64,000 nt of DNA, from the NCBI GenBank assembly GCA_935421135.1, contig OW285194.1, forward strand, positions 9,036,376-9,100,375. The letters are read 5' to 3'. The notes below the pieces were generated by a model. That model was not told the origin of the DNA. It did not search any database and was given only the letters and a program-made list of their open reading frames with translations. Origin of the DNA: Bugulina stolonifera. Its lineage: Eukaryota > Bryozoa > Gymnolaemata > Cheilostomatida > Bugulidae. The stretch's first letter is position 1. The number at the start of each line of letters is the position of its first letter. The position numbers were made by a program, and so were the translations under genes. Positions 1-12,219 of the stretch are shown here, one piece after another.

Positions 1-145
1 ACATCAGTGACCTCTGGCACCTCACCAACCAATAGTATAACAGCTCACCAACCAATAGCGTAACAGTTAACATATCACCAACCAATAGTATAACAGCTAG
101 CACACCATAAACCAATAATATAACAGTTAGTATACCATCAACCAA
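1..145. repeat. 30-bp minisatellite, left block (FUT8 copy 1 intron)
   Basis: Degenerate tandem copies of a unit close to CACCAACCAATAGTATAACAG plus TTAACATAA. The first two units, including a shortened first unit, match the start of the array at 17346 in FUT8 copy 2, so this block is orthologous to the copy 2 array and lies in the same intron. By alignment to copy 2, the next FUT8 exon should begin just left of base 1. The array resumes at about 650 after roughly 500 bases of unrelated sequence. Confidence 0.85.
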
Positions 146-414
146 TGGTGTTGCGGATGTGTCCCAAATGGGCCAAGGTTTGTACACAAGCCACCGACAA
201 CTTATCAAGCAATGTAGAACGGCTACCTAGCCTCAGCATTCCATGTGCCTAAACGGCTCCAGGCTTGTAGTTATGCCTAACTAGTTATTGCACCAGCACA
301 ACTCCAGAAATGTAAGTATAAAGTATAAGTATATTTAAATGATCCTCACAGCTTGAAAGTAGCCTAGTATAATAATGACTGCACTGTATAACAATATTCC
401 AATCTCTTTCATAG

Positions 415-510
415 GAAAAGAGAGCAAAGAAGATGTTTAGTTCCTTCCAGCAGGCTCCAGACGTCTACTACCAGCCCGTTAAAGAAATGGAGTTGTCCTC
501 TACGATATAA
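415..510 (+). CDS. Putative terminal exon of an unidentified + strand gene
   Basis: After a pyrimidine-rich acceptor ending ATAG at 411-414, an open frame of 31 codons begins EKRAKKMFSSFQ and ends KEMELSSTI before a TAA at 508-510. An AATAAA follows about 95 bases later. The composition, with a basic start and tyrosines (DVYYQP), looks like the cytoplasmic tail of a membrane protein, but I recognise no family. It lies inside the segment that interrupts the minisatellite in the FUT8 copy 1 intron, on the opposite strand. A GTAAGT at 312 could be the donor of an upstream exon, but all frames before it carry nearby stops. It may be a nested gene end, a captured fragment or chance. Confidence 0.3.
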   Translation, partial: EKRAKKMFSSFQQAPDVYYQPVKEMELSSTI

Positions 511-603
511 TTATATGTACAAACGAAACGGCATTACTGCAATTGCTTATAATTATGTACAATACAAATGTTACTAATACAAAACTAATATTACATGTAA
601 TAT

Positions 604-630
604 AATAAAGCAACGACCTTAGGGTCGTTG
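604..630 (+). terminator. Poly(A) signal followed by a perfect 8-bp hairpin
   Basis: AATAAA at 604-609 is followed at once by CAACGACC, a four-base loop and GGTCGTTG (611-630). It is placed as the 3' end of the putative exon at 415-510. The pairing is exact; the role is inferred. Confidence 0.35.
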
Positions 631-649
631 GCACATGAACGAACCAGAG

Positions 650-945
650 GTCATCCATTACAACAGTATAACAGCCAACACACCACCAACAAATAGTATA
701 ACAGCCAACACACCATCTACCAATAGTACAACAGTCGAGATACCATCTACCAATAGTAGAGCAGCCAACACGGTATCAACTAATAGCAAACGTATTATCA
801 ACCAATGTTTAACAGCTAACATACTCCCAATCAGCAGTATGTATAATATAGCAGTTAACACACCAGCCAATAGTATGACAGTTAACACAATCCTCAACCA
901 ATAGCATAGCAGTTAATATATTACCAGCCAATAGAAACACCATGT
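650..945. repeat. 30-bp minisatellite, right block (FUT8 copy 1 intron 8)
   Basis: About ten degenerate units of the same CCAAT-containing repeat as at 1-145 and 17346-17682. They end just before the splice donor of the last visible copy 1 exon at 953. The open frames here on both strands arise from the repeat and are not genes. Confidence 0.85.
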
Positions 946-952
946 CACTCAC

Positions 953-3900
953 CCTACTATAGGATTCTTGAAGTTGATTTTCTCCTTCACAGAGTTGAGA
1001 TCCTTCTCAAGGTGAGGCTGAAGTCGCATCATATATTTAGCGAACTGACCTACAAACCAGGCGGATGGGTTTCCGTGCAGTTTCCTGTAAAGACATAATT
1101 ATCATATTATGTTTATATTAAATGCAGATATACATCTAATAGTATCATATTGTATTCTACCGACATAAACATAACCTCCCAGACAATGCAAAGGACTATT
1201 GATGCAACAGGAAAGGTAGGATAATCATTATGTACAGGAAAATTGTTCAAAGTTTTTCAAATGACTTTGTGTAATAGCATCATATTATATGCATTCTACT
1301 AGGATAAAGATAACCTCTCAACCAGACAATACCACAGGACTATATTAGGGTAGGTAGGACAACCCTATACCTCAACAGGAAGACAATAATTCCTCAAAGT
1401 TTTACCCGCTCATGTTATCATTAGCTACAACATAGTACAGGTGGAATGCTCTGTGTGAACAGATGGATAGCAGAAGGATAACCATTTAATATTGAAATAC
1501 ATGTCTCATCACAGCTATGTACAACCATAGTACTACAATGCCACACGTATTCTAGTATGCTTGCCACACATCACGGCATTTCTTGTCATTGAATACGTAA
1601 CAAAAATCGTCATGTAATATGTTGTAATGTAGCGAATATTTAGAGAAAGAGAGTTGTCTTCTTTTCGTTGTGTAAGTTGTCTGCTTTTACCCCAAACCCC
1701 AATCATATTTCCTAGCATTGACATATCACATAGGATGCTCCCTGATATACAGTTGTAGCAAGGTCAGGCGTCTGTCCACATACATCAGTAGAGAGTTGTG
1801 TGCCTGTATTTGAACCTCTCTATAATACTTCTAGTAGATAATATACACTTACAGTTATACTCTGCCTGTTGTATTATACAGAAAGTATTACTGTATACAC
1901 TTACAGTAGCCTGGGTGCCAGGTCTTCAGGGAATGATAGCGGCATATATTCAGGACGTGTACGTAGAGCACGGACTATGGGCAATATAATAACATCTGCG
2001 TCTTTAGCAGAAGATCCCTCTATAATATAATGTAGTATAAGAACTGACTGTATATAAATATTATACACAGTGGTCAAAGTCTAAGAAAAGAGGTGGAGTC
2101 TGTAGGGTAACAAACATAATCACTGAAATTTAAAGCTTTATTAAAATTAGACACCGAAATGGTGCAAAATCCAAGAACTTCAGGTTAAAGTATGGTCCTG
2201 GCTCTTAAGATTTTAAGAGAAAACTTCGCTGCTATGAAACAAGGAAAATAAATGGCGCTGCATTTGATTTATTATAATAGTAATCTGTAGGGGATCTATC
2301 AGTCTGAGGGGCCCCCTGAAGTTTATGATGGTGGGGACTGCGTTCCCACCCAAGACCCCCCAACTTTGACGACTGATTATACATGTGACAATGACACATA
2401 TTAGAGGTATACAGACAAATAATAAATGTATACTAACAGGTATGAAGGGCACACTGACAGATATCAAAGGTATGCTGTCAGTAGATTAAAGGTATACTAT
2501 CAACCCACCATTCCAGTTGACCCGTTTCTGATTTTCTCCCACTTCTGTACACGACTCACTCAGGGGGAGGAAGACAGAATCCCAACCCTGGTTGGAATAC
2601 CTCCAGCCCTACAGAAATACAGTAAACACATTATTTATTTAGCCTTAGGAACTCAGTCTACCAAGTTGAATGAGAGAGGGTAAAATATACATACAATTTA
2701 CTTGTAATGAAGGTTAGTACAGATTAATAGAAACTATGTAGTGTACTATGAGTATATATTATATACCTCAGAATGTAGTATCATTGTACGTTCTGTACCA
2801 TAGGCAACGATGAAGCAGTATATAGCATGATGGAGTTGACATCCGAACCCACATTCCTTGTCTAGGTCACACAGTAACTTCTTGGCAGTAGAACAGTCTT
2901 TTGGATTCTTATGTTAAGTACATGTGTATTAGGTGTTATAACTGTGGTTGTTGATGCACAATAAAACAAGAATACAGCCTATATACAATATGTAGACGTA
3001 TATTTAAAACAGTAAGACTGCAGTTGTGTATGTATATAAAATACAAATCAACAGAAATAGACTGTGTAATTCATGGCAAACTAGAACTGCAAGAAACTCA
3101 AATCCTATATAATTAATGCTTACACAAAAGTCTACATATTTGGATACGATAGTGCTGAACCACACTGGTTGACGTAGTGTTTAGGTTCGCCCACCTGTAG
3201 ATAGTGAAGTCTTCGCTGCATCAGACTCTGAAGAGCTCGGTGCTCTTGATCTCTCCATGCCACATTATTATCTACCTGTGATAACTTCATGAGATCTACT
3301 TGTATAGACCTAGAGGATGCAAACAGGATTATATTCTTAGCTACTCAGCATAGAGACAGCAACCTACACTACACATGTGATTGTGGTGCAGTGGTAAACA
3401 TGCTAGTATATAGAATAGAGAGCCACAGGGACAAGACCTACTAGTTCCTCTTATTGACACAAAGCTAGTTGACATATAAAACCTGAGGTCTTCTGAACCA
3501 GTGAGGTAATGTAAACCAATATAAAACCATCCATGGTGACAAAACGCCGTAAACAGCATTCTAGTTGATTTTCAGTCAACTACACTGGTACATAAATTAA
3601 CCTTAGTTTAAAATCTACAGTTTCCCAATAAATTTGGCCTTCACTGAGACTGGTCTGGCCTTCTATAGAACCATAATATATAAACTAACCTGTGCCGATG
3701 GCCCATATCTTCCAGTATTTTACCACCAATGGAAGGGTCCAGTTTCTTGAGCTGAGACCTCATAGCATACCATAATTCTTGGATGTTATCGGCTAACTTA
3801 TACCTGGCCGTTTCGTGCTCCAAACTCGGCCCATCACCTATATGCATGTATACATCGGCGTACATAATGCACAGTACATACATGTACATACATAATTATG

Positions 3901-4661
3901 GTATTATGGTATTTCTATGTGGAAAAACCAACCAACCTAAGAGTGGACTGTCCAACAGAACTACCAGATTGGCAGGTGCACTAATTAACAAAGTAATTCA
4001 TATAAATACATGTAGTACTAAATAAAACATGAATGATAGATAAATTAAAACCGGCTTTTCCAGTTTGTATCAAGTGAACATACTGGCTATAAATAGAAAT
4101 TAAAGTCAGTTAGAGACATACCTGGTTCATCTATGCGACCATCTCGAGATGCAGCTAATTCTCTGCAAAAGACAGTTGACATTATCAAGCACCAGCGGCT
4201 AATTTACGCAAAGTATATTATGAGAATTTACAAAACAAGTTGACCGAATTAAATTGGATTAAGGAGTTACGTAGCGTTTTACGCCATGCATGGAAAAAAT
4301 TAAAATGTTTTAATAGTCTTTGGTACAAAGACTATTAAAACATTCTAAACTATTCATTTCCATTTCGTAAACTTCTATTTACTTCAAGGCTTTCTAAGTT
4401 ATCTCTTCTATCAGTAAACGAATTACAAGTCATCTAGAATAGTACTAACCTCGCTTCTTTGGCTGCATTTTCGAGCACAGAGTTACGCTCAATTAGACAT
4501 GCATTAGGCACATCCTCTTTGGCCTTTCGCAGCTTCCTATGAAACATTTCAGTTTCCATAGAATTGCTGGAGTCAGACTCCGAGCGGGAACCCAGAACTA
4601 TGAGTATCAGCAACCACAGAAATATGAACACTGCACCCAGTTTCACCCTGGTGCCTGCCAT
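953..4661 (-). CDS. FUT8: Alpha-1,6-fucosyltransferase paralogue, copy 1 (5' part)
   Basis: Golgi type II membrane enzyme expected to add core alpha-1,6-fucose to N-glycans. Eight exons are visible in coding order: 4450-4661, 4122-4162, 3690-3837, 3195-3309, 2767-2907, 2509-2608, 1905-2019 and 953-1084 (1004 nt, about 334 codons); the rest lies left of the window. The start [11 protein letters not shown] leads into a signal-anchor helix (about residues 8-23). Later exons match FUT8, including [25 protein letters not shown] and [12 protein letters not shown]. Compared with copy 2, the second exon is only 41 nt: it begins like copy 2 exon 2 and ends like copy 2 exon 3, dropping 58 codons of stem in frame. 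Exon 1 carries two extra codons. Changes at FUT8-conserved places (PIVRAL for PIVDAL, MMRLQP for MMRPQP) suggest relaxed or altered function. No stops or broken splice sites are seen. Confidence 0.9.
3378..3452 (+). repeat. tRNA-derived SINE-like fragment in FUT8 copy 1
   Basis: TGGTGCAGTGG resembles a Pol III A box. A degraded B-box region (ACAGGGACAAGACC) follows about 44 bases later. The same insertion occurs at the equivalent place in copy 2 (19628-19710), so it predates the duplication. It does not fold as a tRNA. Confidence 0.5.
4304..4344. repeat. Perfect 18-bp foldback in FUT8 copy 1 intron 1
   Basis: Arms at 4304-4321 and 4327-4344 are exact inverted copies (AATGTTTTAATAGTCTTT) around a five-base loop. 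It is absent from the matching intron of copy 2 (20957-21268). Function unknown; possibly the residue of a small inverted-repeat element. Confidence 0.7.
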
Positions 4662-5798
4662 AGTATTTCTACTATCTGATCTACAGGAAAGATGTTGTAT
4701 ATATAAGACTCAATTTAAATTGGTGTCTGGTGTTGGAAAAGAGATTGTGCGTCATATTACTTAAAGGTGTGTAATGAAAATTTGCCCGTTGCATTAATGT
4801 AACCCTGTGCATAATTGTAGGGAAAGATATTGCATAACTTAATTGCTAAATCCGAGATTTAAGTAAAATTTAGTTTGATTGTAGAATACCACTATTTGCA
4901 ACTCATACTTTGATATAGGATCACAGTCTTATTTCAACAATTGTACATATTATGAGCATCAAAACAATAACTTTTACTGGAGGTTCTACATTGTATAAAG
5001 CTTGAGAGTAAATTTAAGAATCATAATTTATGCTGTTTATAATTACTTTGACTGGTTTCAGTTAGGTATGGTTTTCCAATGAACATTTACAATAACTATA
5101 TTTTATACCATAAGATAGTAAGTTTACAATAAAATATTATTCCTACATATTTGCACAGAAATAAGAGAGAAGTTCTATAGTAACAATTACTTAACTAAGA
5201 AAAAGTACAAGCATAAAATTGCCATGATAAAATATAATGCCTTTTTAAAAGACTAGACCTTGGTCCAAGAGACTTGTATACAAGGAGTAGCTGTAACGGT
5301 CACTCAGTGAGCAATGGTCAAGAACAAAGTTTTTCGTTTGGTTTTATACATGTATTCTAGTATATATAGCTGCTAAAAATAGCTTGGTATTCCGATTGGA
5401 TCATTTGGTGCCCAAAAACCATGAAACGGTATAAAGAAAAATTTAGGTGTGTTCCGCTAACAGAGACATACATCAAGAGATTCACACTGCCAAAGAGATT
5501 ATGTTGCTAGATGGTCCACACCGCAAAAGAGATTATGCTGCAAGGTCGCGCTTGCTATATTAAAGTGTGTCATGTTTAGGCTTTGACGAAAAATAAAGCA
5601 GGTCACATCGATCAGCTGAAGACATTATTAAACCGCTACTGTCACACCATTCAATATTTGCAAATAATATTGTTCATCCAATTTCAGTAAGATTGATGTG
5701 CTGTATTGTATGTGTTTGGTAACCTACTGCAAGGCATTGAAAGCTAGAGAGTAGACTAGACTAGACATTGAAACTACAAGGTGTAGTAATACTACAGT
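4662..5798. other. Upstream region of FUT8 copy 1; no gene seen
   Basis: AT-rich sequence with no coding pattern I can support. It should hold the promoter of copy 1, but I can point to no specific element. Confidence 0.5.
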
Positions 5799-7400
5799 GT
5801 ATTTATGCAAATAATTATACAATATGTACAAACACTTGGAACATGCGATATTAAATGATTGTCCAAAATCACCACAATATACTGTAGCAGTGATCAACAT
5901 ACCAGCACAGTTGCCAACAGTTCTGATCAGCTACTCTACACTACCATGTTAACTGCTATCCTAAACACACTCAAATTCTGGGTTAAATAGAGAAATATCT
6001 ATTCAACCACTTTTTCAGTTTATGCGATCTGTCTATCCATCGATCTTTTTGGGATCTCCACTGTGAATTTTCTGGATGTGTAGAATCCAATGATTTTTTG
6101 TAAAGATGCCACTGTGAATAACTATTCTACTACTACAGCACTATGTTGTAGACAATAATTTATTCAGTATTACTCAGTAATTAATAATTACCTTAAGGAT
6201 TTGTTGTTGATTCTACATGTAATTTTATTGTATTATAGACTTCTAGACACGTCCACCTACAGTGTTAGCTTGCATAAGAGTGACTTCTACTTCTAGAAGC
6301 CTAAACATTGCCAACTAAGCAGTGATCACCAAATAGTAGGAGATTGGTTGTGTTGTAGCGGATATGATATGGGGCTATAATATACCTTGCTTGCTTGCTG
6401 AAAACAGCATAAGAGGATAACTCTATGCTGTGAGCCGGCAGCTGCTTTTACAGTATAATTGCACATCTGTAGTTTCTCATTTAATCTGTATAAAAATACA
6501 CTTGTATACAAGCATAAACAAACTTGTAGTTGATAGAAATATGACACACATCTATACAGAAAAACCTGAGGCGTCTTTTCTAGAATAGCATAGTTCCAGC
6601 TCATGCAAGCAATCTATAAGCAATAATTCAGACCTTACGAGTCGTACACGCAACTCAGTTCAATAATCTACCATACAATCACTGCTCAGTCTTTTGTGTA
6701 ATTGGAAGCAGGTCTAGCCTACCACTCCTAGACCCTTTTCTCACCCGTACCATCATCGGTACTCAGGCAGAGTTGCGTCCTCTTGCCCACACTTAACCAC
6801 CTAACACTATTCAATGCTGCTTTGAAAGCAACTCTGTTAGCAAGACGCAAGTGTTTGCTTTATGTCTTATAGAGAAATTGCTTGAATTTCAACTGTTTGC
6901 ATAGGAAGAATATCACGGTAGAAATCTAATGATTTCACAGAATTTTGCAAGTTTCTGAATTTTTTTGGGCTTGTTATTGCTGACAGCAAGCAACTGCCTT
7001 GTTGGTAAGTCAAACATTTTATCTGGTCACACTATATAAGACAGTTATATTACTATTTCTATAGGCCTACACATTACTTATTGTAGCCTATTGTTCAGAA
7101 TAAAGCCATAAGACGAAAACATGCAGCATGCTACAGTACTTGCAAACACTATAATTATATCTAGGGATATGCAATCCAGGCACAAATATTGTACAACTAT
7201 AGCTGAGTGCGTCTCAATGTACTGATATATGTCTATGATTAGTGCATACACAAAGCCAAATGAAGAAAAATAGATTGAGAGAGGACAACTTCAATTTATA
7301 ATTAATACCAGCTAAGTAATATGAGAAGTTCAGCACCCAGTAAACTGCATAATTATGATCTATTCTAGGGGGTCATCTCCACCTTACTTTTCGCGATTAT
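5799..7400. repeat. Local duplication, unit 1
   Basis: Two blocks recur in the same order at 7908-11460. Block A (about 5799-6285) recurs at about 7908-8882, including the stretch TTCTGGGTTAAATAGAGAAA. Block B (about 6757-7400) recurs at 9925-11460, including CTTGCCCACACTTAACCA and ATACCAGCTAAGT. No genes are recognised. Unit 1 has block B uninterrupted, which defines the insertion in unit 2. Confidence 0.75.
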
Positions 7401-8046
7401 ATCTATGACTTGTGATTACCTGTGCATAGGTACGACCTAATTGACTACTCTAGTTGCTCTGGCTTTAGTCCTGTGGAGGAGCTAAGGCTAAGAGTTGCCT
7501 AGAGTAATCTGAAGCACAATCAATATAATTAAGTAGAGAGAGATGGTACACTTGTACTTTATTGAGTCTTAAGCAGAAACTGATTAAACATACCAAATTG
7601 CTCAGCTTTTATAGGAAGATGCGATCCAGTCACAGCCTGTGGGGGCCAATGGGCCGTCGACCTACCCAGAATACAGCCACAATAATGCAAAACTATTCGA
7701 GGTGCAACTAGACATCGGAATGAATTATTAGGACATAACATGAGGCACCCGGGGGCCAATGTAAAAAGTTCAGCCTTATAAGTCCGGCGTAGAATTGCGA
7801 CAAAGGAATAAAATGGTGACAGTTGTAAAAATGTACAACAACTCGGCCCTCGGCCTCACACATAAATTCAATTACAATTACAGTGTAATTATATAAATGC
7901 TACTCCATATATTTATGTAAATAATTATACAACATGTACAAACACATGGAACAGGCAATTAGATGATTGTTCGAAATCACCTCAATGCACCAGTACCAGT
8001 GATTAACATACCAGCACAACTGCCAACAGTTCTGATCAGCTATTGT

Positions 8047-8125
8047 GGTACAAAGGCCGACCCACATGGTACAAAGGCCGACCCACATGGTACAAAGGCC
8101 GACCCACATGGTACAAAGGCCGACC
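8047..8125. repeat. 21-bp tandem repeat, about 3.8 copies
   Basis: Unit GGTACAAAGGCCGACCCACA plus one base, period 21, starting at 8047, 8068, 8089 and 8110. Because 21 is divisible by three the array is open in several frames, which creates spurious reading frames on both strands. Confidence 0.95.
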
Positions 8126-8882
8126 TATGCCGAGATCGTCAATAGGACAACTCCACCCGGAAGTTCCCACTAACTCTAGATAATTCTTGACGTCTGCCTA
8201 GACTTGTCTCTTATTGGTTACTAAGCATTACGTGATCACTAAGACAGTTGATATTATTGTACCAAGTATTTTCTATGCTCAAGCTCAACAGAACATACTC
8301 TTTGGCATACTCTTTCATGAGCACTAGCATCGGATCTATGACCTCTATACGTGCATAAGCTACTACATACTGTCACTCTTTATGTAATGCTTGAAGCATA
8401 GCTTAGTCGACCAACTCCTAAGCGCTTCCCACACTCGTGCCATCAGCACTCATATGTATCCTCAACAGAAACATTACACTATTCTACACCACCATGTCGG
8501 TAGTCTGCTACCTAAACAAGTTCAATAGTCTGTGTAACAAGGTGAAGTCAACATCGCTGTGTAACCAACTCTTGTCAAATTCTGGGTTAAATAGAGAAAT
8601 ATCTATTCAACCACTCTTTCAGCCTATGCGATCTGTCTATCCATTATTCTTGGATATCTACTGTAAATTTTCTGAATAATTATACATGTATGTACATGTA
8701 GAACTAGATGATTTTTTATAAATGTGCCACTGTGAATAATTACTATTTACTACTGTACATGTATTGTAAACAATAATTGATTCAGTATACTAAATAATAA
8801 TTACCTTAAGGATTTGTCGTTAATTCTATTGTAGACTTCTAGACACGGCCACCTCTGGTGATAGCTTGCATATGAGTGACAG

Positions 8883-9924
8883 ATGAGTTCCCATTTATTC
8901 ATAAAATGTCTAAAATAAGGGTCCCAGCCCATGTATGCTAATTCAGTGAACAAATATGAGTATTATTAATACTCTGCCATCATTAAAGCATTCTTAATGT
9001 CAGAATAAATCACCCATATAATTACCACCATAACATATTGGGTTTATCTTGTAACTAATAGTTAAATATTGGACAGGCTGCTCACTACTGTCCAGTGAGT
9101 TAGTGAATACATTACATGATAGTTTTGCTGCATACAGAAGTAGGTTACTTGAGCTATTTAGTAGCATCAGCTATAATTGTTATAATATAACATACATGTA
9201 ATTTCTATTTCCACACTCTGTAAGAGCAGATTTTTTGCTGTCTCTCTGATTATGAGAACATTTTAACTGAGGATATAATTCTATTATCACTACCTCAGAA
9301 TCGCATAACAGTGATTGCACTAGTAATCTACAAGTATCTACCTCCGACTTATGAGTTCATTCTCATTCGGTGTAGATCCCATTCTCCCATTCTATGTCTG
9401 CCTTAGACTAGTGCCTATCACTCTCAAAAATGTGGTGGATGGAGGGTCTGACTTGGGGTTGCTTTCTTCAAGGGTTGGGACTAGCGCATTTTCTTCTGCT
9501 CTATCATTGGATAGCCTGGTTTCATTAAATGATAAGCGATTGCTGCCTATTCACTGGTTTTCCTGTCCAGAAATGCTTCTTTAATATCAGATACAAATGC
9601 TCCAGTTATAGAATTTACTAAAAGTGAGCTGTCATTATTGGCTTGATACAGTGTTCAAAGTGTGGCTATATGGGAGTATACCTACCTACCTCAATGTACC
9701 TACCTCAATGTTAGTAGGAATACGGCCAACAGGCGTGTACTCTCATTTTAATAGCTAGATTTCTCCATACAGTCACTATGGACCTGATAGTGTAGTGGCA
9801 GAGTGCTTGACTAACATTCATAAGGTCTTGGGTTCGACGGGTTCCAGAGTTCTGATGTGTGATTTCTGTGTATGTTCAACACAGCCTCTCTTTTTCAGGT
9901 TTGCTATAATTATAGTGCTACTAT
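8883..9924. other. Gene-free stretch inside duplication unit 2
   Basis: AT-rich sequence without recognisable exons, except a SINE-like element at 9783-9855. The 77-codon + strand frame at 9351-9584 resembles nothing I know and lacks supporting signals. Confidence 0.4.
9783..9855 (+). repeat. tRNA-derived SINE-like element
   Basis: TAGTGTAGTGGCAGAGTGC fits a Pol III A box, and GGTTCGACGGGTTCC about 40 bases on fits a B box. The flanks do not form an acceptor stem, so a tRNA-derived SINE head is more likely than a tRNA gene. Confidence 0.55.
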
Positions 9925-10774
9925 AGACAGAGTTGTGTCCTCTTGCCCACACTTAACCAGCTAACACTATTCAATGCTGCTTTGAAAGCAACTCTGTTAG
10001 CAAGACGCAAGTGTTTGCTTTATGTCTTATAGAGAAATTGCTTGAATTTCAACTGTTCGCATAGGAAGAATATCACAGTAGAAATCTAATGATTTCATAG
10101 AATTTTGCACGTTTCTGAATTTTTTTGGGCTTGTTATTGATGACAGCAAGCAGCTGCCTTGTTGGTGAGTCCAACATTTTATCTGGCCACACTATGCATA
10201 TGTATAAGACAGATATATTATTTTTCTTATAGGCCTACACATTTGTTATAGCCTATTGTTCAGAATAAAGCCATAAGACGAAAACATGCAGCTTGCTACA
10301 GTACATGCATGCATTGTATATCTAGGGATATGCAATCCAGGCACAAATATTGTACAACTATTAATGGCTGAGTGCGTCTCAATGCTACCTCCAAACACAT
10401 GGCACCACACCACACAGGTCACCCCTGTCCATTTGGCTGACGACACAACCCCTAGCCCATGAAGCTACACCAGCGAGAAATGGTATCGCCTGTCAAAGCT
10501 TAGACCTCTAGTGCAGCTATAGCCTTACTTTGCAATTAGAGTGTATCGGTGCCATAGATATACATGTAATATTGTAATGGTCAGGACATTTATCAATACA
10601 GCCTCAGCCCGCCTGATGGACATTATTGCACCTCAAGTGTCTGTAGTTGTCATTACTCAACTCACACTAGTCCAAATACTCTTGTACTTACCTACATTGC
10701 TCACATATCTTCATGTTATGTACTGTTTGAACTATGTGTTATAACTACTAAGAGTGTAAATACTCTTTTTGTAC

Positions 10775-11110
10775 ACTGGGGCCGACGTCTCAGTCGAAAT
10801 TGCTGTAATTAATTTTGCACATGCTCTGCATGTTTTTAAGCATCTTTTGTTATGGCCGACCATCTTGTGCAATCTCCACACGACGTTGCGTCGGCCTTTC
10901 ACCGGAACCTTTTTCCGAGAGTTAGAATACTATATAAAGCGAATTTTTTATACTGTTATTGTCTCAGTTGATGCTTGGATGTCAATAAAGATACATCTAT
11001 TTACTACTTACACTGTATATAGAGTCGTCTCTCGCAGTAAAGGTAGTTCCAGCTGATAAGATTTCGACCTTGATGCCCGAACAACCTACTAGGACTGAAC
11101 ATACTCTTTC
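10775..11110 (+). mobile_element. LTR-like repeat, copy 1 of 4
   Basis: About 330 bp shared with 12365-12720 and 12900-13235 (both inverted) and a fragment at 13555-13665. The copies keep a TATA-type box (TATATAAAG here at about 10930) followed some 50-60 bases later by AATAAA or a variant of it, then a conserved GTTCCAGCTGATAAG region. Closely spaced TATA and poly(A) signals are typical of solo LTRs; LTR identity is inferred. No protein-coding interior is present. Confidence 0.45.
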
Positions 11111-11240
11111 ACAAGTATAGTAATAAGCATTGACTCAGGACCACACGGGTCGTCTTGGTTAACACTATAACTACAAGTACCTGTCGAGCTTTCATGTAAT
11201 GCAGAAGGCCTAGCACCACCCATAGGCTCTTCACTTGTGC
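11089..11240 (-). pseudogene. Tail-like frame related to 12220-12362 (inverted copy)
   Basis: Reads SEEPMGGARPSALHES and later DDPCGPESML, ending in a stop at 11089. The + strand frame at 12220-12362 carries EEPMSGARSSVLHE and DDPCGPKSML. DDPCGP differs only at synonymous sites between copies, but other positions mostly change amino acids. It may be a remnant of a duplicated terminal exon, or antisense of a mobile element. Confidence 0.25.
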
Positions 11241-11460
11241 AAGTAGGTTGTCCCTCTACTATACAAACACCACGAAAAACATTACAATTTATGTCTATGA
11301 TTACTGCATACACAAAGCAAAGCAAGGAAAAATCGATTGGGAGAGGATAACCTCAATTTATAATTAATACCAGCTAAGTGATATGAGAAGTTCAGCAACC
11401 AGTAAAATTTGTAATGATCTAGGGTGTCATCTCCACCTTACCCTTGGGGATTACATCTTA

Positions 11461-12164
11461 GGGTCATTTAAATTTATTTAAAGCAAGAAAAGGGTCAAAT
11501 TAGGTTTTCTAAAAGCAGATTTACATACTATTTATTAGTAAAACTGTAAAATCTATATTTTATGTGCTGTTTATAATAGGAACACTTTATACACACCAAA
11601 GAGCTCTTGAAATCAAAAGAACTTGCCAACACATGACAACTTCTCAACTCATACTTACCTGGCACAGGGGTATCCACGATCAAGAAGGTGGATCCCCCAG
11701 AAAGAGGCCTTACCATTGCACTTCGGTTTGGTTGACGCCTGCGATTATCCCAAATGTGGATAACTCGGGTGCGTAATTTTTGGTAGTGGGGGACTGCGTT
11801 TGCGCTATCCCCTGATAATCTAAGCTAATAAAAGAAATAACTAAGGCCTTGAAGTTGTATACCATAGATATTACATGTATATTAAATCTATGTTGTATGC
11901 CCATAACAATAATGGTGACCTGGACAGATCCAATATTACATGGTTGTAAAATATTGTATATGCATCTAGTTTATACTCCCGCATTGTGTCTACTAGTGTA
12001 TGTACATGTTTTACTATTTCTGCCCGACCCAGGGTCATACCTCGGGTGTCCACATCTATGTCCTAGTCATCCCTCTTGACGCCTCATCCGAATATGTAAG
12101 AGGATAATACTGAGTGGCAGTTATTTTATATAAATCCTAGAAGAAATACATTTATTATATTGTA
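11461..12164. other. Spacer between inverted repeat arms
   Basis: Separates the inverted copies of the LTR-like unit (10775-11325 against 12165-12720). No exon pattern is recognised. Confidence 0.4.
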
Positions 12165-12219
12165 ATGTTTTGCGTGTTGTTTATATGGATGCTGGTGCTG
12201 ACCCGATGTCGCAAAATAG

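Larger units (their letters stand above)
10381..11287. mobile_element. About 0.9-kb insertion interrupting duplicated block B
   Basis: Unit 1 reads continuously from GTCTCAATG to ATGTCTATGATTAG (about 7215-7240). In unit 2 the same two flanks are separated by 10381-11287. The inserted DNA contains one LTR-like repeat (10775-11110) and the antisense tail-like frame at 11089-11240. I see no terminal inverted repeats and could not fix a target-site duplication. Confidence 0.5.
7908..11460. repeat. Local duplication, unit 2 (with insertions)
   Basis: Second copy of the 5.8-7.4 kb unit. Block A is expanded by about 0.5 kb that includes a 21-bp tandem repeat. Block B is split by about 0.9 kb at 10381-11287. 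No supported gene. Confidence 0.75.

Noticed and set aside
635..904. 89-codon + frame and overlapping 79-codon - frame
   Set aside because: Both are read-through of the 30-bp minisatellite, whose period is divisible by three.
7900..8145. Overlapping frames with repeated GTKADPH or MWVGLCT
   Set aside because: Product of the 21-bp tandem repeat; no splice or start context.
9351..9584. 77-codon + frame
   Set aside because: No recognisable family, splice context or conservation with the duplicated unit.
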